The notes under the pieces: model-generated | Told to the model about the DNA's origin: nothing | Database searches by the model: none | What the model saw: only the letters and a program-made list of their open reading frames with translations | From: Plecoglossus altivelis | Taxonomy: Eukaryota; Chordata; Actinopteri; Osmeriformes; Plecoglossidae | Reading direction: 5' to 3' | DNA: 64,000 nucleotides | Assembly: GCA_036571765.1 (NCBI GenBank) | Contig: BROE01000005.1 | Span: forward strand, 10,011,518-10,075,517 | Part shown: piece after piece, positions 11,421 to 23,400 of the stretch | Layout: each line of letters starts with the position of its first letter | Numbering within the stretch: position 1 is the first letter of the stretch | Program-made: the position numbers and the translations under genes

Positions 11421-14400
11421 TATCACGATATATTACTGCCACCATACAAAGTAAAGGTTACTGTTACTACATAATTGCACACGTTAGAAGGGCAGTCTAT
11501 TAGGAGTATAAATTTAACTTACCTCAGCCTAAACAGGTTTCAGCACCATCATATCTTTGCCCTCTGTTCTGAAAGCTGCTGTTAAATTAGGCATAGGGGC
11601 CTTGTCTGTTAGAATAAGGAACCAACTGTTGCTTCACTTACAGGAAGAAACTGTTGCGAAATTTATGAAACCGGAAAAGAGTCATAAAACTTCACACTTT
11701 ATCAGTTTTCTGTTTGATATCTGCATTTTTCTGAAAATGGCCCACACAAGAGCTGTATCTGTCAAGAGTGAAACCTTCGCACAACACAAATCATTTTACT
11801 ATAGTACCCAGTGTAACTATTTACAATAGTGCTTGAGGCTGTTATATTGGTAGTCATACAGCTAAGACACTGACTTCTTGAACTATATTAAAACGCTCAA
11901 TGCTATCATATAGGGCCATTAAAGGGGATATACTTGATTTTGTTAATATCAGTACAATTAATTTAAAGCATATTTTTACACAGCTATCTGTTTCATACTG
12001 CGCTGTGTTAAATATTCATTGTTGTGAAAGGAATTGTGGATTTTATACTTCATCAATTTGAAATAACAACCATTCATACTACACAAAACAGCGATTTATT
12101 TGAATTGGGTGTTAAAAAGAACAACTTTTATGCAGACATAATAAATAATGTCAGTTAAGAGAGAGTTAAGAGTTCACAAACAGCTTGTCAAACGTGAAAC
12201 GGAGAGACTATTGATGCAACAAGGAGGCGGAATGCTTTTCAACGCTTTCGCTTTGCCAAGCCAAATATGTCAATAGAAATTCAAAAGCTTGGGGAATTCA
12301 TTCATCTTGACTGTCTAAGGTATAATCATCTTGGCATGGTCCTTCACATTTGTTCTGAATACATCCATAACACTATGCGTAAAAATACACATACGTATGA
12401 ACAACCCCCCTTCACCTGGCCAAGTCCTTAAGTTATTCTTCATTCATCAAATATCCAAAGTGTTCAAAGCTATGCTGTTTAAATTCCCTGGGCGTACCTA
12501 TATGGCAAGTCACTCACCTCCTTTTAAGATCCTGAACCTTAGCAGGGAGGGTAATTAACTTGAGCAGTTGGCAGAGACGCTCCATTCACTTGATTACAAA
12601 CTAGTTTCCCACCACTTTGTCCAGTCTATCGCCCTTTCTACTAACCTTTATCATTTGAAATCTAATTGCTAAATGGTTTCAAAGCAGGGTTACATGCTAA
12701 TTACATTTTTTCCAAATAATATTAATAAAAAACGCAGAACAAGCTAATACTAGCATGAAAGACCCTTGTAATGTGCAAAAAAAGAATCTGCTTGCCGTAG
12801 ATTACAAAAAATCGTACTTTATCCCATCTAAAGGAGTACTGATAACCTCTCACACCACTAGAGGCATGTCCTCCAGGTTATCAGGGACCTCCAAACACGA
12901 ATCCTTCGAGCTGGAGCTCTGCATCTGCGTCGCTGTTTCCCCATGTCCGCGATCCACATTTTTTACCTTCGGGGATGGCCTTGCCTCCCCCCAATCCTCT
13001 TTATTTTCTCTCTCGTTTCTTTGTTCCACATCTTCTTCCTCACCCATCTTTCTGTCCTCTTTCACCTCCTCCAGCATGACATTGGCGTCACAGGGCCCCG
13101 TTAGCCCCCCCACCGCTTCATAATCTGTGCCCCAGAAGCCTGTACCACTCACCAGGTCAACATTGCTTCGTGATGACCGTGGAGCTTGTGCTCGTCTCTG
13201 CAGACGGCACACCTGGCAGGCTAGCACCAGAGTAGAGACCAACAAACAGAGGATCAGACCTCCAGCGGAGGCCACAGCAATCACACCAATATGGGGGTCG
13301 ATCAAGCAGCCTGGACCGGTGGCATTGGTGGGGGTTTCAGTTGATGGCAGGTTACTGTACTGGGCTGTTGTAGAATCACTCTCTGGTGTTTCTGTTTTGC
13401 TCGTTGGCGTGGTAAAATCTGCTGACAAGCGGGCCCCGCGGAAGCTTAATACCAAAAGGAAGATGGAGAGGGCTATTTTGTATCCTTCCATGGTACCTGA
13501 AGAATCTGGAAAGAACGTTGGTGCATGAGCAAAGTTACATTTCGTTCAATTGTGAGGGTTACATGGAAGAAAAAAATGCTTAATACACAAATGCTCTCAT
13601 GCTTTTATGATCTTAAATCTGATATCTTCTCTTTGTTTCAAAAAGGGGCTTAATAGAAACGGTGTGCTTTTCAGAGTTACATATTAAGTAACCCAGATTC
13701 ATCTTCTAAAGTAAATTAAATTGACATCTAATTAGGGAGTTTTAAAAGGTAGGTTGTACATTTTAAATTCCCTCTCCTCAAACTTTTTTCTGCCCTAGCC
13801 CGTATCCAAGCGTACATTCTCTCCAACCTTGCTCAAAGTCCAATCTAAGTGGTGTATATAAAGAATGAAGTGTACATCAAGGACAACCAAGTTATTAATG
13901 TATAAAGTTGTAAGGTGGTACTCCCAATTTCTATCAAACATTTAGTTTTTAAGTCGTAAATCGAATTGAACTAGATGTGTCATCCACGTCTAGTAAAATG
14001 AGACATTGAAGTTTAAACCTGATTACATGTATGTTTAATTTAGGTTTAATTGAGCATTACTTACCTTTTGTATGAAGTGGTGGATGGCTGGGTGTTTGCG
14101 AAGAACAGAAATCAGAAGTCTCTGTCAGACCTGTTTAATGTGAGGATCAGTGAGTGACACTTATGATTGAAGTCCCCCAAGCTGCTCAGCAGACACTCAC
14201 TTCCTGTCCTGTCCTCGTCTCTTGAGTCAGGATATTTCTGGTGTTGCTTGAACCTTATTCACTGTAGCACAGATGTTTGTCATGTACTAAAAGAGAGAAA
14301 AAATTGTGAGTTTGAATTGTCACATTCATTTCATCTTGGGTTACGTCTTATCTAATGTCTACCCCTGATCTCCCTCAGGTTCAAGACTGGACAAATCAAT

Positions 14401-17400
14401 GGTGACCTGCTGATCTATCATGTCCTCCTGACTCTCAAGCCCTACTACGCCAAGCCTTATGAAATAGTGGTGGATCTCACACACGTAGGTCCCAGCAATC
14501 GCTTCAAGACGGACTTCCTCTCCAATTGGTTTGTGGTCTTCCCAGGCTTTGCCTATGAGAATGTGGCAGCTGTCTATGTCTATAACTGCAACACCTGGGT
14601 ACGGGAGTACACCAAGTACCATGAGAGGCTGCTGACCAACGTGAAGGGCAGCAAACGGCTGCAGTTTATTGACTCACCTGCCAGGCTGGCAGAGCATGTG
14701 GAGTCCGATCAGCAGAAACTGCCTGCAGCTACGCTAGCCTTGGAGGAAGACCTGAAGGTCTTCCACAATGCTCTCAAGTTGGCCCACAAGGACACCAAGG
14801 TCTCCATCAAGGTCAGTGTCTCAGTGCAGGCTCTGGGGTAGGGGTGGGAGACAAAGAAATGGGAGCCAGACATGTCCTTTATTCACGTCTCTCCTCATGG
14901 CCAAACTGGGACTCCAATTCAGTCTCATAGGTGGAGTCATTGTCATTGCATCAGTTAAGGCCTGGATTAGCGTTCAAATCAATCAAATTAGAATATATAC
15001 AGAATGCAGAGTATTATAGCCAACTGAATAGCTTCATTCATTACCAGGAAACTAGTAAGGCAAATATGTGGCATTATTGACCATACTTTTCTCATAGCCT
15101 TGTCTTTTAGTCAAACAAAAGAACTTTCACTTCCTCCTCGTTTCACTCTTCTCAGGTGGGGTCCACTGCTGTTCAGGTGACCTCGGCAGAGCGGACGCGT
15201 GTCTTGGGCCAACCTGTCTTCCTCAACGACGTCTACTACGCCTCTGAGATTGAGGAGATCTGCCTGGTGGACGAGAGCCAGTTCACCCTCACCATGGCCA
15301 ATCAGGGCACGCCGCTCACCTTCATGCACCAGGAGTGTGACGCCATTGTTCAGTCCATCATCCACATTCGAACCCGCTGGGAGCTGTCCCAGCCTGACTC
15401 CATTCCTCAGCACACCAAGATAAGGCCCAAAGATGTGCCGGGCACACTGCTCAACATTGCCCTGCTCAACCTGGGTAGTTCTGACCCCAGCCTCAGGTCA
15501 GTCAGCCACATGTTAGAAGTCTGGTGGAAAGGAAGCTTGGCTTGTCAGAAGATTGATTGTGACCATTTCCATCATTCTTAAAAAGTTCCATTTTGCAGAT
15601 TGTTACTCTGCGAAATACGGTCTTGATCTAACCCTCCCCTCTGTGTTAGGCTAACATGGTTTTGTTTGAACTGGATGATCCCTGTAGGTCTGCGGCATAC
15701 AACCTCCTCTGTGCCTTAACCTGCACCTTCAACCTGAAGATTGAGGGCCAACTACTGGAGACATCAGGCCTGTGTATCCCAGCGAACAACACACTGTTCA
15801 TAGTGTCCATCAGCAAGACTCTGGCTGCCAACGAGCCGCATCTCACACTTGAGTTTCTGGAAGAGTGCATCTCCGGTTTCAGCAAATCCAGTGCGTACAC
15901 GCCCCAGAAAGTTGTTGTGTGCTCACTGGCTGACTAACCGATTTCATCTTCTACTCAAACACACCTCTCACTTCCTGTGTTGTGTATTCTTTCCATCACA
16001 GAGTCATACATTTCCACACTATCATATTGACTCACACACAACCACATTTCCCATTTTGGAGCATCTTAGGACACGGTTTGCTCATCTTCTCCATCAGTGT
16101 GTAAAAAGCTATCTCTTGGTGAACTGAAATAAGGACTCAATACATTGCATTTGTATCTGTTGTATTCTGTCAGTTTCTGTAAACATGATATGATCCATCA
16201 AAGGAATCCTGTTAACCCTCGACCTTTGTCAGTAAGTTGAGCTTGTGTTTGTGCACAGGTATCGAGCTGAAGCACCTGTGTTTGGAGTACATGACGCCCT
16301 GGCTGCTCAACCTGGTGCGCTTCTGCAAGCACAACGATGACGCCAAGCGCCAGCGCGTCACCGCAATCCTGGACAAGCTGATCACAATGACCATTAACGA
16401 GAAGCAGATGTACCCTTCTATCCAGGCTAAGATCTGGGGAAGCCTAGGCCAGGTCAGGGTTCCATCCACCTCGCACGCACCACACGGGGAAGTTGTCCGA
16501 AGGCAAATGTTTAACACCAGCTAAACTTCCAGACTGTCGACCATGCTTTATCACTAGTTTAGGAACGTTTCTAACCCTGGATATGAGAGACACTTCCACA
16601 GTTGTCTTCATCCTAAAACGTATCACATCCCCTGGTTGTAGATCTTTCAGCAGATAGAATTGACTCAATGCACTATAGAAGCTTTAGAGCCCAGCGAAAG
16701 CAATCATGGTGAAGAAAAATGCTGAGAACAGATGGATATTGTCCGTGTGTTGGCACAGTTTGGAAAGGAAAACAGATGGATTGAGAGGAGCATAGTGGGT
16801 GCTTTACTAGCGGTAGCGTTCACATGCATTCACCAGATTCCACGAAGGTTTGACTTAAGGTTTCGTAAAAATGGGATGTTCTCCAGACAGTTTTCCCCTG
16901 AATTAATGTTTGTGTTTTTGGTGACTACAGTGCAGATATGCAGCTGGAGTAATGACCCAATGGAGAATGATTCCATTATTGACTCAGCTGAATAAAGCAC
17001 AATTAGGCACATTTAACAGAGGAAAGGTTGAAGGCTTGCATATTTACCTAAGCTGATGACTGACTTAAACAACTTTGCAGAGAGCCAAGTGGGTGTGAGG
17101 GGTTGACTTTGAGCCACTTTGCCCTCAGATTACAGACCTGTTGGATGTGGTGCTGGACAGCTTCATTAAGACCAGCGCTACAGGAGGCCTGGGCTCCATC
17201 AAGGCTGAGGTCATGGCAGACACAGCTGTGGCTCTAGCCTCGGGGAACGTCAAGCTGGTATCCAGCAAGGTGAGATCTAGATAATCTCAATCAGGACATG
17301 CTAGGACTCTGCCAAAGGGCACTAACAAAGGTTTCGTATAGATTGATGCAGTGTGAAACATGCGTTCGTACACTGATATAAACTGCAGGGGCTATTTATT

Positions 17401-20400
17401 CTTTTCCCATGCCTGTCTTTTGGTGATGTGTCTCATGTTAATGTACCTATTGTCCCTGCCAGTCTGTTCTGCTAGTACAGTACAGTGTCCATGCCCTCTA
17501 TGAACTCTGGATTGCTGCCGCCTTTCTCTCCAAAAAGTCATTCCACCTCTTATAAAAAAGAACATTGCAGTTAACATGCCACACATATCAGACTCTTATA
17601 TTTAAGTCTAATAAAATCTTGGTGTTAAAATGACAGGAAGTGATTGATCCGTTCAATTAGTTTCTAACAACCCTGAACTGTTGTGATAAGAAACATCTCT
17701 ACAAATATTAATATCAGATGAAATGTAGCTTTTCTTACCAATTTAGGCTTTAGAATCCTGCCTCTTTCCTTATAGTATCCCAAATGAAAGTCAACCACTC
17801 GATGTCCATCATCTGGCTGGGTGTCTGGGTGTCTCCCAATTCTCCCTCCTACTGAAATAAACAAACACAGCACACAGACCAGACACACAATAGTAAGCCA
17901 GGCCCTTGCTCCTATTATGGGATACACTGTAAGGCATGGCAGTGAATGGTAGTCATTGTGAAGACGTTTCGCTGAGGATCAGCGAATAAAATCTACAAGC
18001 ATCGCAACAGCAAGTCTTTTTTTAAGGGCCAATAGACCCGTTTCAGATTAGACTCATTGTTGTGAGCATTTACCCTAATCTTATTTCTTGTTGGTATTGT
18101 ACACTCAAATCAATAAGGTGGCTATTGTGTGGATGGCATGAGCCAGCCACTACTGATGTCATGACAGCCCAGCTTTTTTAGAACAATGTAGGAATTGTAT
18201 TTTCATGTTGGCCTCTTTGTCACCCAAAGTTTGAGCCAATAGCCTCCTTTTGACCGAGTTTCCCTTAATCAGTTTTCCTTCTTAGGCTGCCATTAGGTCA
18301 ACATACAGTCTTACTGTATACGAAAAGTATTCTGGACTGCTGTGCATCAAACCTGGTCATAAACACTAGAAAGTGTATGATGTTGGGGTTACGTTCTGTA
18401 GATCTTCATTGTTCTTGTGTGTGATTTCGGGGCTAGGTGATTGGTCGAATGTGCAAGATCATCGACAAGACGTGCCTGTCACCCACCCCCACCCTGGAGC
18501 AGCACCTGATGTGGGATGACATTGCTATCTTGGCTCGCTACATGCTGATGCTGTCCTTCAACAACTCCCTGGATGTAGCGGCTCACCTGCCCTATCTCTT
18601 TCATGTGGTGACCCTGCTGGTTGCCACGGGCCCCTTGTCCCTCCGAGCGTCCACGCATGGCCTGGTCATCAACATCATTCACTCACTCTGCACCTGCTCC
18701 CAGCTTAACTTCAGCGGTGAGGCCCCATGGCTTGGCTAACAAACTACCCCAGCCTTGGATAGCATTAGCTTTAGGCTATGCCGATCTAGGGAGCTTTAAT
18801 AAGAACATTTGTCTTGCTTCTTTTCTAGCTTTAAAGTCCATTTAGTCCTTAGTCCATTTGGCTAGATATTAATTCATTTTTTTGTTAGATGGTAAAAATG
18901 TTATCGGAGGACATACTGTATGTATGGTGAAATAGCATTTTCCAGAGCCATGTTTCCTGGTGCTGCACCCATGCTTTACTGAATTGAAATTTTATAAAAA
19001 TATTCAATCCAATTTGGAAATGTTGTTCCAGCAGTGAGGCGTGAAATGGTTTTACAAAGGAGCTTTATGATTGCGTTTAAACGCAGCACAAAGAACACTT
19101 TTCTCTGTGCGGCGTTCTCTTGTCTGACAGAGCCTTTTTCTCTCTGTCCGTTTCAGAGGAAACCAAACAGGTGCTCCGGCTGAGTTTGACAGAGTTCTCC
19201 CTGCCCAAGTTCTACCTGCTGTTTGGCATCAGCAAGGTCAAGTCCGCCGCGGTCATCGCCTTCCGTTCCAGCTACCGCGACCGCTCCTTCTCCCCGGGTT
19301 CCTACGAGAGAGAGACCTTTGTCCTGTCTTCCTTGGAGACGGTCACCGAGGCTCTGCTGGAGATCATGGAGGTGAAGCGGTCGAACATACAGAGACATAC
19401 GCATAACACACGCTATGCCTGATGAGTCCAACTCCAAGTCTAATGCTGGACCATGTTATGGATGATTTTTCTTTGCAGGCGTGCATGAGGGACATTCCAG
19501 GTTGCAAGTGGCTGGACCAGTGGACTGAACTGGCTCAGAAGTATGTGCCCTTTAAACCTTACCCTCTCAAGCTTATGACACCCGTCTATGCAAATGCAAT
19601 GTACCACTATCATTCATGCTGTGTGTCTGTGTCGCTTTGTGTGTGTGTGTGTATCTCCCTTTGTTTGCGTGCTTGCATCCTACACTAGGTTTGCGTTCCA
19701 GTACAACCCATCTCTGCAGCCCCGAGCGTTGGTGGTGTTTGGCTGCATCAGTAAGAGGGTGACCCACAGTCAGATCAAACAGATCATCCGGATCCTCAGC
19801 AAGGCCAGTCCGCTCCTCAGCATCGACCGGGTATGATTCTGAAGTCCACTGACAGATGTCAGCACGCACACACAAGCACTTCATCATCCTGGCTTTACCA
19901 AGCCTAATCTCATACACCTTGTGTTTTGCTGGGTCCCAGTGTGTATCTGAGGAGCACAGTGTTCTCTGACATCATGAGTTCTCTTCCGTTTCTGCAGTTA
20001 TCGTTGTATTGTTGGCGTTGTCCTTCCCTCTCTTCATGCGCTGCTAAATCCTCTGTTTCCGCTCATCCTTTACAGGGTTTGGAAAGCTGCTTAAAGGGGC
20101 CTGATCATTACAACAGCCAGGTTTTAATTGAAGCTACTGTCATATCTCTGACTAAGCTGCAGCCTCTTCTGAGCAAGGTACACTACTCCAATAGGAAACA
20201 GTTATATGCAGGTTCTTTACTGAAGGTCACTGCGGTGGACAGAACTGTATGAACTCTTTTCTGTAAAAGTCAAATATTGAAGTCTTCGATGTGATCGAGT
20301 CTCATCAATCTGGACCTTTGTCCTTAGAACAGGCTTGGTGTGGGTGTATGTGTAGGGGGGCAGGAGGATCACCAGAATGTTGGTCTGTGTGCTCGCTTGT

Positions 20401-23400
20401 GTTTTTGTACTTGCGTATCAGTGCAGAGATGTTGTCTTGCTCATGTCATTCCAGGAGTCTCCCATGCACAAGGCTCTGTTCTGGGTAGCAGTTGCTGTGC
20501 TACAGCTAGACGAGGTCAACCTGTACTCGGCTGGGACGGCCCTGCTGGAGCAAAACCTGCACACGCTGGACAGCTCCCGTGTCTTCAACGATAAGGTAAA
20601 ACAGACACGCACTCAATTTAGAGAAAGAATCGGGTGTCTACACACACGATGTAGCCTGTGTGTAGGACAATATGATACATAAATGAAACCTTGTTGGTTT
20701 GCTCTTTCTGTTCAGTTGGATAATTACACCATATTACAGCCAACACATTACCAAGCATTTGATTTTACACACCGATTTGGAGAATCTTCTTGTTCATATT
20801 TTCCTGCTCTCTGTTCCTATTTCAACCCCCCTTTTCCTCTTCTCCATTGCCCCCTCCACCCTGTCCTGTGTCTGCTCAGAGTCCTGAGGAGGTGTTCATG
20901 GAGGTCAGACGGCCCTTGGAATGGCACTGCAAGCAGATGGACCACTTTGTGGGTCTCAATTTCAGCTCCAACTTCAACTTTGCCCTGGTGGGGCACCTTC
21001 TTAAGGGTTAGTTGGCAGCACACTCAGCGTTCCACTGAAGCTGTGGAGGAAGCTCTGGCAAAAGGCCTTTTTGTAAATGATTATCCGTGCTTTATCCATT
21101 CATGAGGATGTGTCAGTGAGTAATGCGTCAATATAAGTAATTCATTAAGGAATGTGTATTTTAAGAGTCCTAAATTCAGTCATATATCATCTACATTTAT
21201 TAAATGTAAATGATATCAGTTTGGGGGGGGGGTTGCAGTGAAAACCTGGCACCTGCCCAGCTTTCTCTCCTCACAATCTTTTATGGATCTCACCAATTGT
21301 CAGGAAAATACATGATCTTCCCGTCTTGTCCAGCAGAGAAAGGCTGCCTTTTCTATGTCTCAATTCAGTCACAGCCCCAAACACGGCCTATTGACAATGT
21401 GTCCTTGTACACCAGTTACACAGAGCTTGGCAGCTATGCTCTGTTCTTGTTGTTGGATATTTTTGCTATTCAGGACACGTTTTTTCTCTCACTGTACGCC
21501 ACTAGCTGCCTTAACAAGGGGGGCTTGGTTAAATATATAGTCCATAGTTAACGATCCACGAATAACGCATTGATGAAGTCTAATCACAGGTTTACATGCT
21601 TTCATCCAATCAATGTCAAGTGAGTGCATGTGATTTTGGAATGGACACCCCAGTGGATATCCATCCAGACATCACAGCAGGGGAATTGGCATGCTAGACT
21701 CTAAAATATAGCTGAAAATAGAATAATTACTCACCTGTGTTGACTCTCTATGTTTGTAGTTTTGAGTGGTATATGCATTAGTGCAGTAGAGTCCAAAAGT
21801 TGTTGTTTTTTTGCATAGGTTTTGAATGTTAACCAAATGTGGGCATTAGATATATCATCTAAACATGATTGTGTTGGGGGTCTTCTCCCACAGGTTACAG
21901 ACACCCATCCCCCACCACAGTGGCACGAACTGTGCGCATTCTTCACACATTGTTGGCTCTGGTGGGGAAGCACCTCAACTGTGACAAGTTTGAGGTCAAC
22001 ACCCAGAGTGTGGCCTACCTGGCAGGTGAGGCGCAGAGATGCTGGAGTCTCTTGTTGGTTGTGTCAACACATCCATATTGCACCTATCAAGAGCTGTGTA
22101 TTCATATGAATGTGTCAATGCATGCTTTTTTGGCTTTCGGCACTCAGGGTTGCCTTATGGGATCAATGCAATGACATTAGGATGTTTGTGATATTTTAGA
22201 ACCGACTGGACGCCTGCCTAAAAGACTATAGTGGTCTGGGCGCCAGTGGAATGAGTTGAAATGAATCAATCTCCTTTTGTCTTAGTTAGCAGTATGCTGT
22301 AACAAGTTTTCTCTCCTGGTCTTTAGCCTTGCTTACCGTGTCAGAGGAAGTTCGCAGTCGCTGCAACCTGAAACACAGGAAGTCCCTCCTGCTGTCAGAC
22401 ATTGCCATTGAAAATGTAACCATGGATACCTATTCTCTCTACCATGGTGACCCTAGCTGCAGGTAAAATTAATGAGTCAATTCTCATTGGTTTTGTATGC
22501 GTTTGTATTTATGAATGTCATCTTGAGTTGGAACACGTTTATCATAACGGTTCCCTGGTCAGGGAAGGTTAACTTGGATGACTTGATGAAAGGTTTGTCC
22601 AACCACAACACTGCAGGACGCTTCGAGAGAACCAGCCGTGGGTCTCTCCCAAAGTGTCGGAGCGCTACCTGGCTCCGCACCACTACCCCACGGTGGGCCA
22701 GGTCAGCCCCCGCACACGCAAGTCCATGAGCCTAGATATGGGCCAGCCCTCCCACACCAACACCAAGAAACTGCTGGGTATGGCCTCCTTTCACTGGACA
22801 CATGTCCTCAGAATTCACTGAAGTTCTTGCTTGTTTTTCTTTTTCACCTTCTAAGCTTTGATGTTGTTCTGTGTGTTCTTAGGCACCAGGAACAGCTTCG
22901 ATCACCTCATCTCTGACTCTAAAGCGCCAAAGAGACAAGAGACCGAGTCTGGCATGACCACCCCTCTTAAGATCAGGCGTGTTGGAGACAACAATTATGA
23001 GCTTGGTGTGTTCTTTCAGGCTTGAGCCTCGTGTTTGTGGTTTATAGAACGTGGGTTCATAGAGCTCTGATGTTAGAGATGTGGGTTAGTTTATCTTCTA
23101 CTGGGTTCAGTTAGGAAGTTTATGTATTAAAGGAAGTAAAAGTTACTTTAGAAACTTGGGCGGCAGTATCTCTGAAGTGATGTTTTATATTCAAGAGTGA
23201 ATTGACTGTTGAAGAACCCTGCATTGTTATTCTACTGTTCCATACAGAGAGCCAAAGAATGGGCAACTCTCATGTCCGTGTGGTTTCTGTGTCAGAGTCT
23301 AACGTTCTGCTGGATGAGGAGGTGCTGACTGATCCTAAAGTACAGGCTCTGCTGCTCACTGTGCTGGTGGGTGGATCTTCTCTAACAACACACACAGCTA

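Larger units (their letters stand above)
10908..12849. other. spacer between evi2b and evi2a; no supported gene
   Basis: Apart from the candidate evi2b 5' exon and the TA repeat, this AT-rich stretch shows nothing recognisable. It should include the evi2a 3'UTR; a distal AATAAA on the minus strand is at 12100-12095. The open frames at 11557-11829 and 12331-12558 have no recognisable motifs. Confidence 0.6.
2349..14378 (+). other. nf1: nf1 host intron containing omg, evi2b and evi2a on the opposite strand
   Basis: A 12.0-kb intron between donor GTAAAA at 2349 and the acceptor CTCCCTCAG ending at 14378. It corresponds by its flanking exons (111-nt exon before, 433-nt exon after) to mammalian NF1 intron 27b. 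Three intact minus-strand coding genes sit in it. The stretch 2349-3564 holds a short TG run (about 3041-3068) and presumably the omg 3'UTR, but no other gene I can support. Confidence 0.93.

Noticed and set aside
12755..13528. Plus-strand open frames of 122 and 133 codons opposite evi2a
   Set aside because: They are shadows of the evi2a coding sequence on the other strand; the minus frame has the signal peptide, membrane span and family motifs.
19804..19809. GT at 19808-19809 as an alternative donor for the nf1 exon
   Set aside because: Would shift the frame; only the ends at 19803 (GC) and 19830 (GT) keep it.
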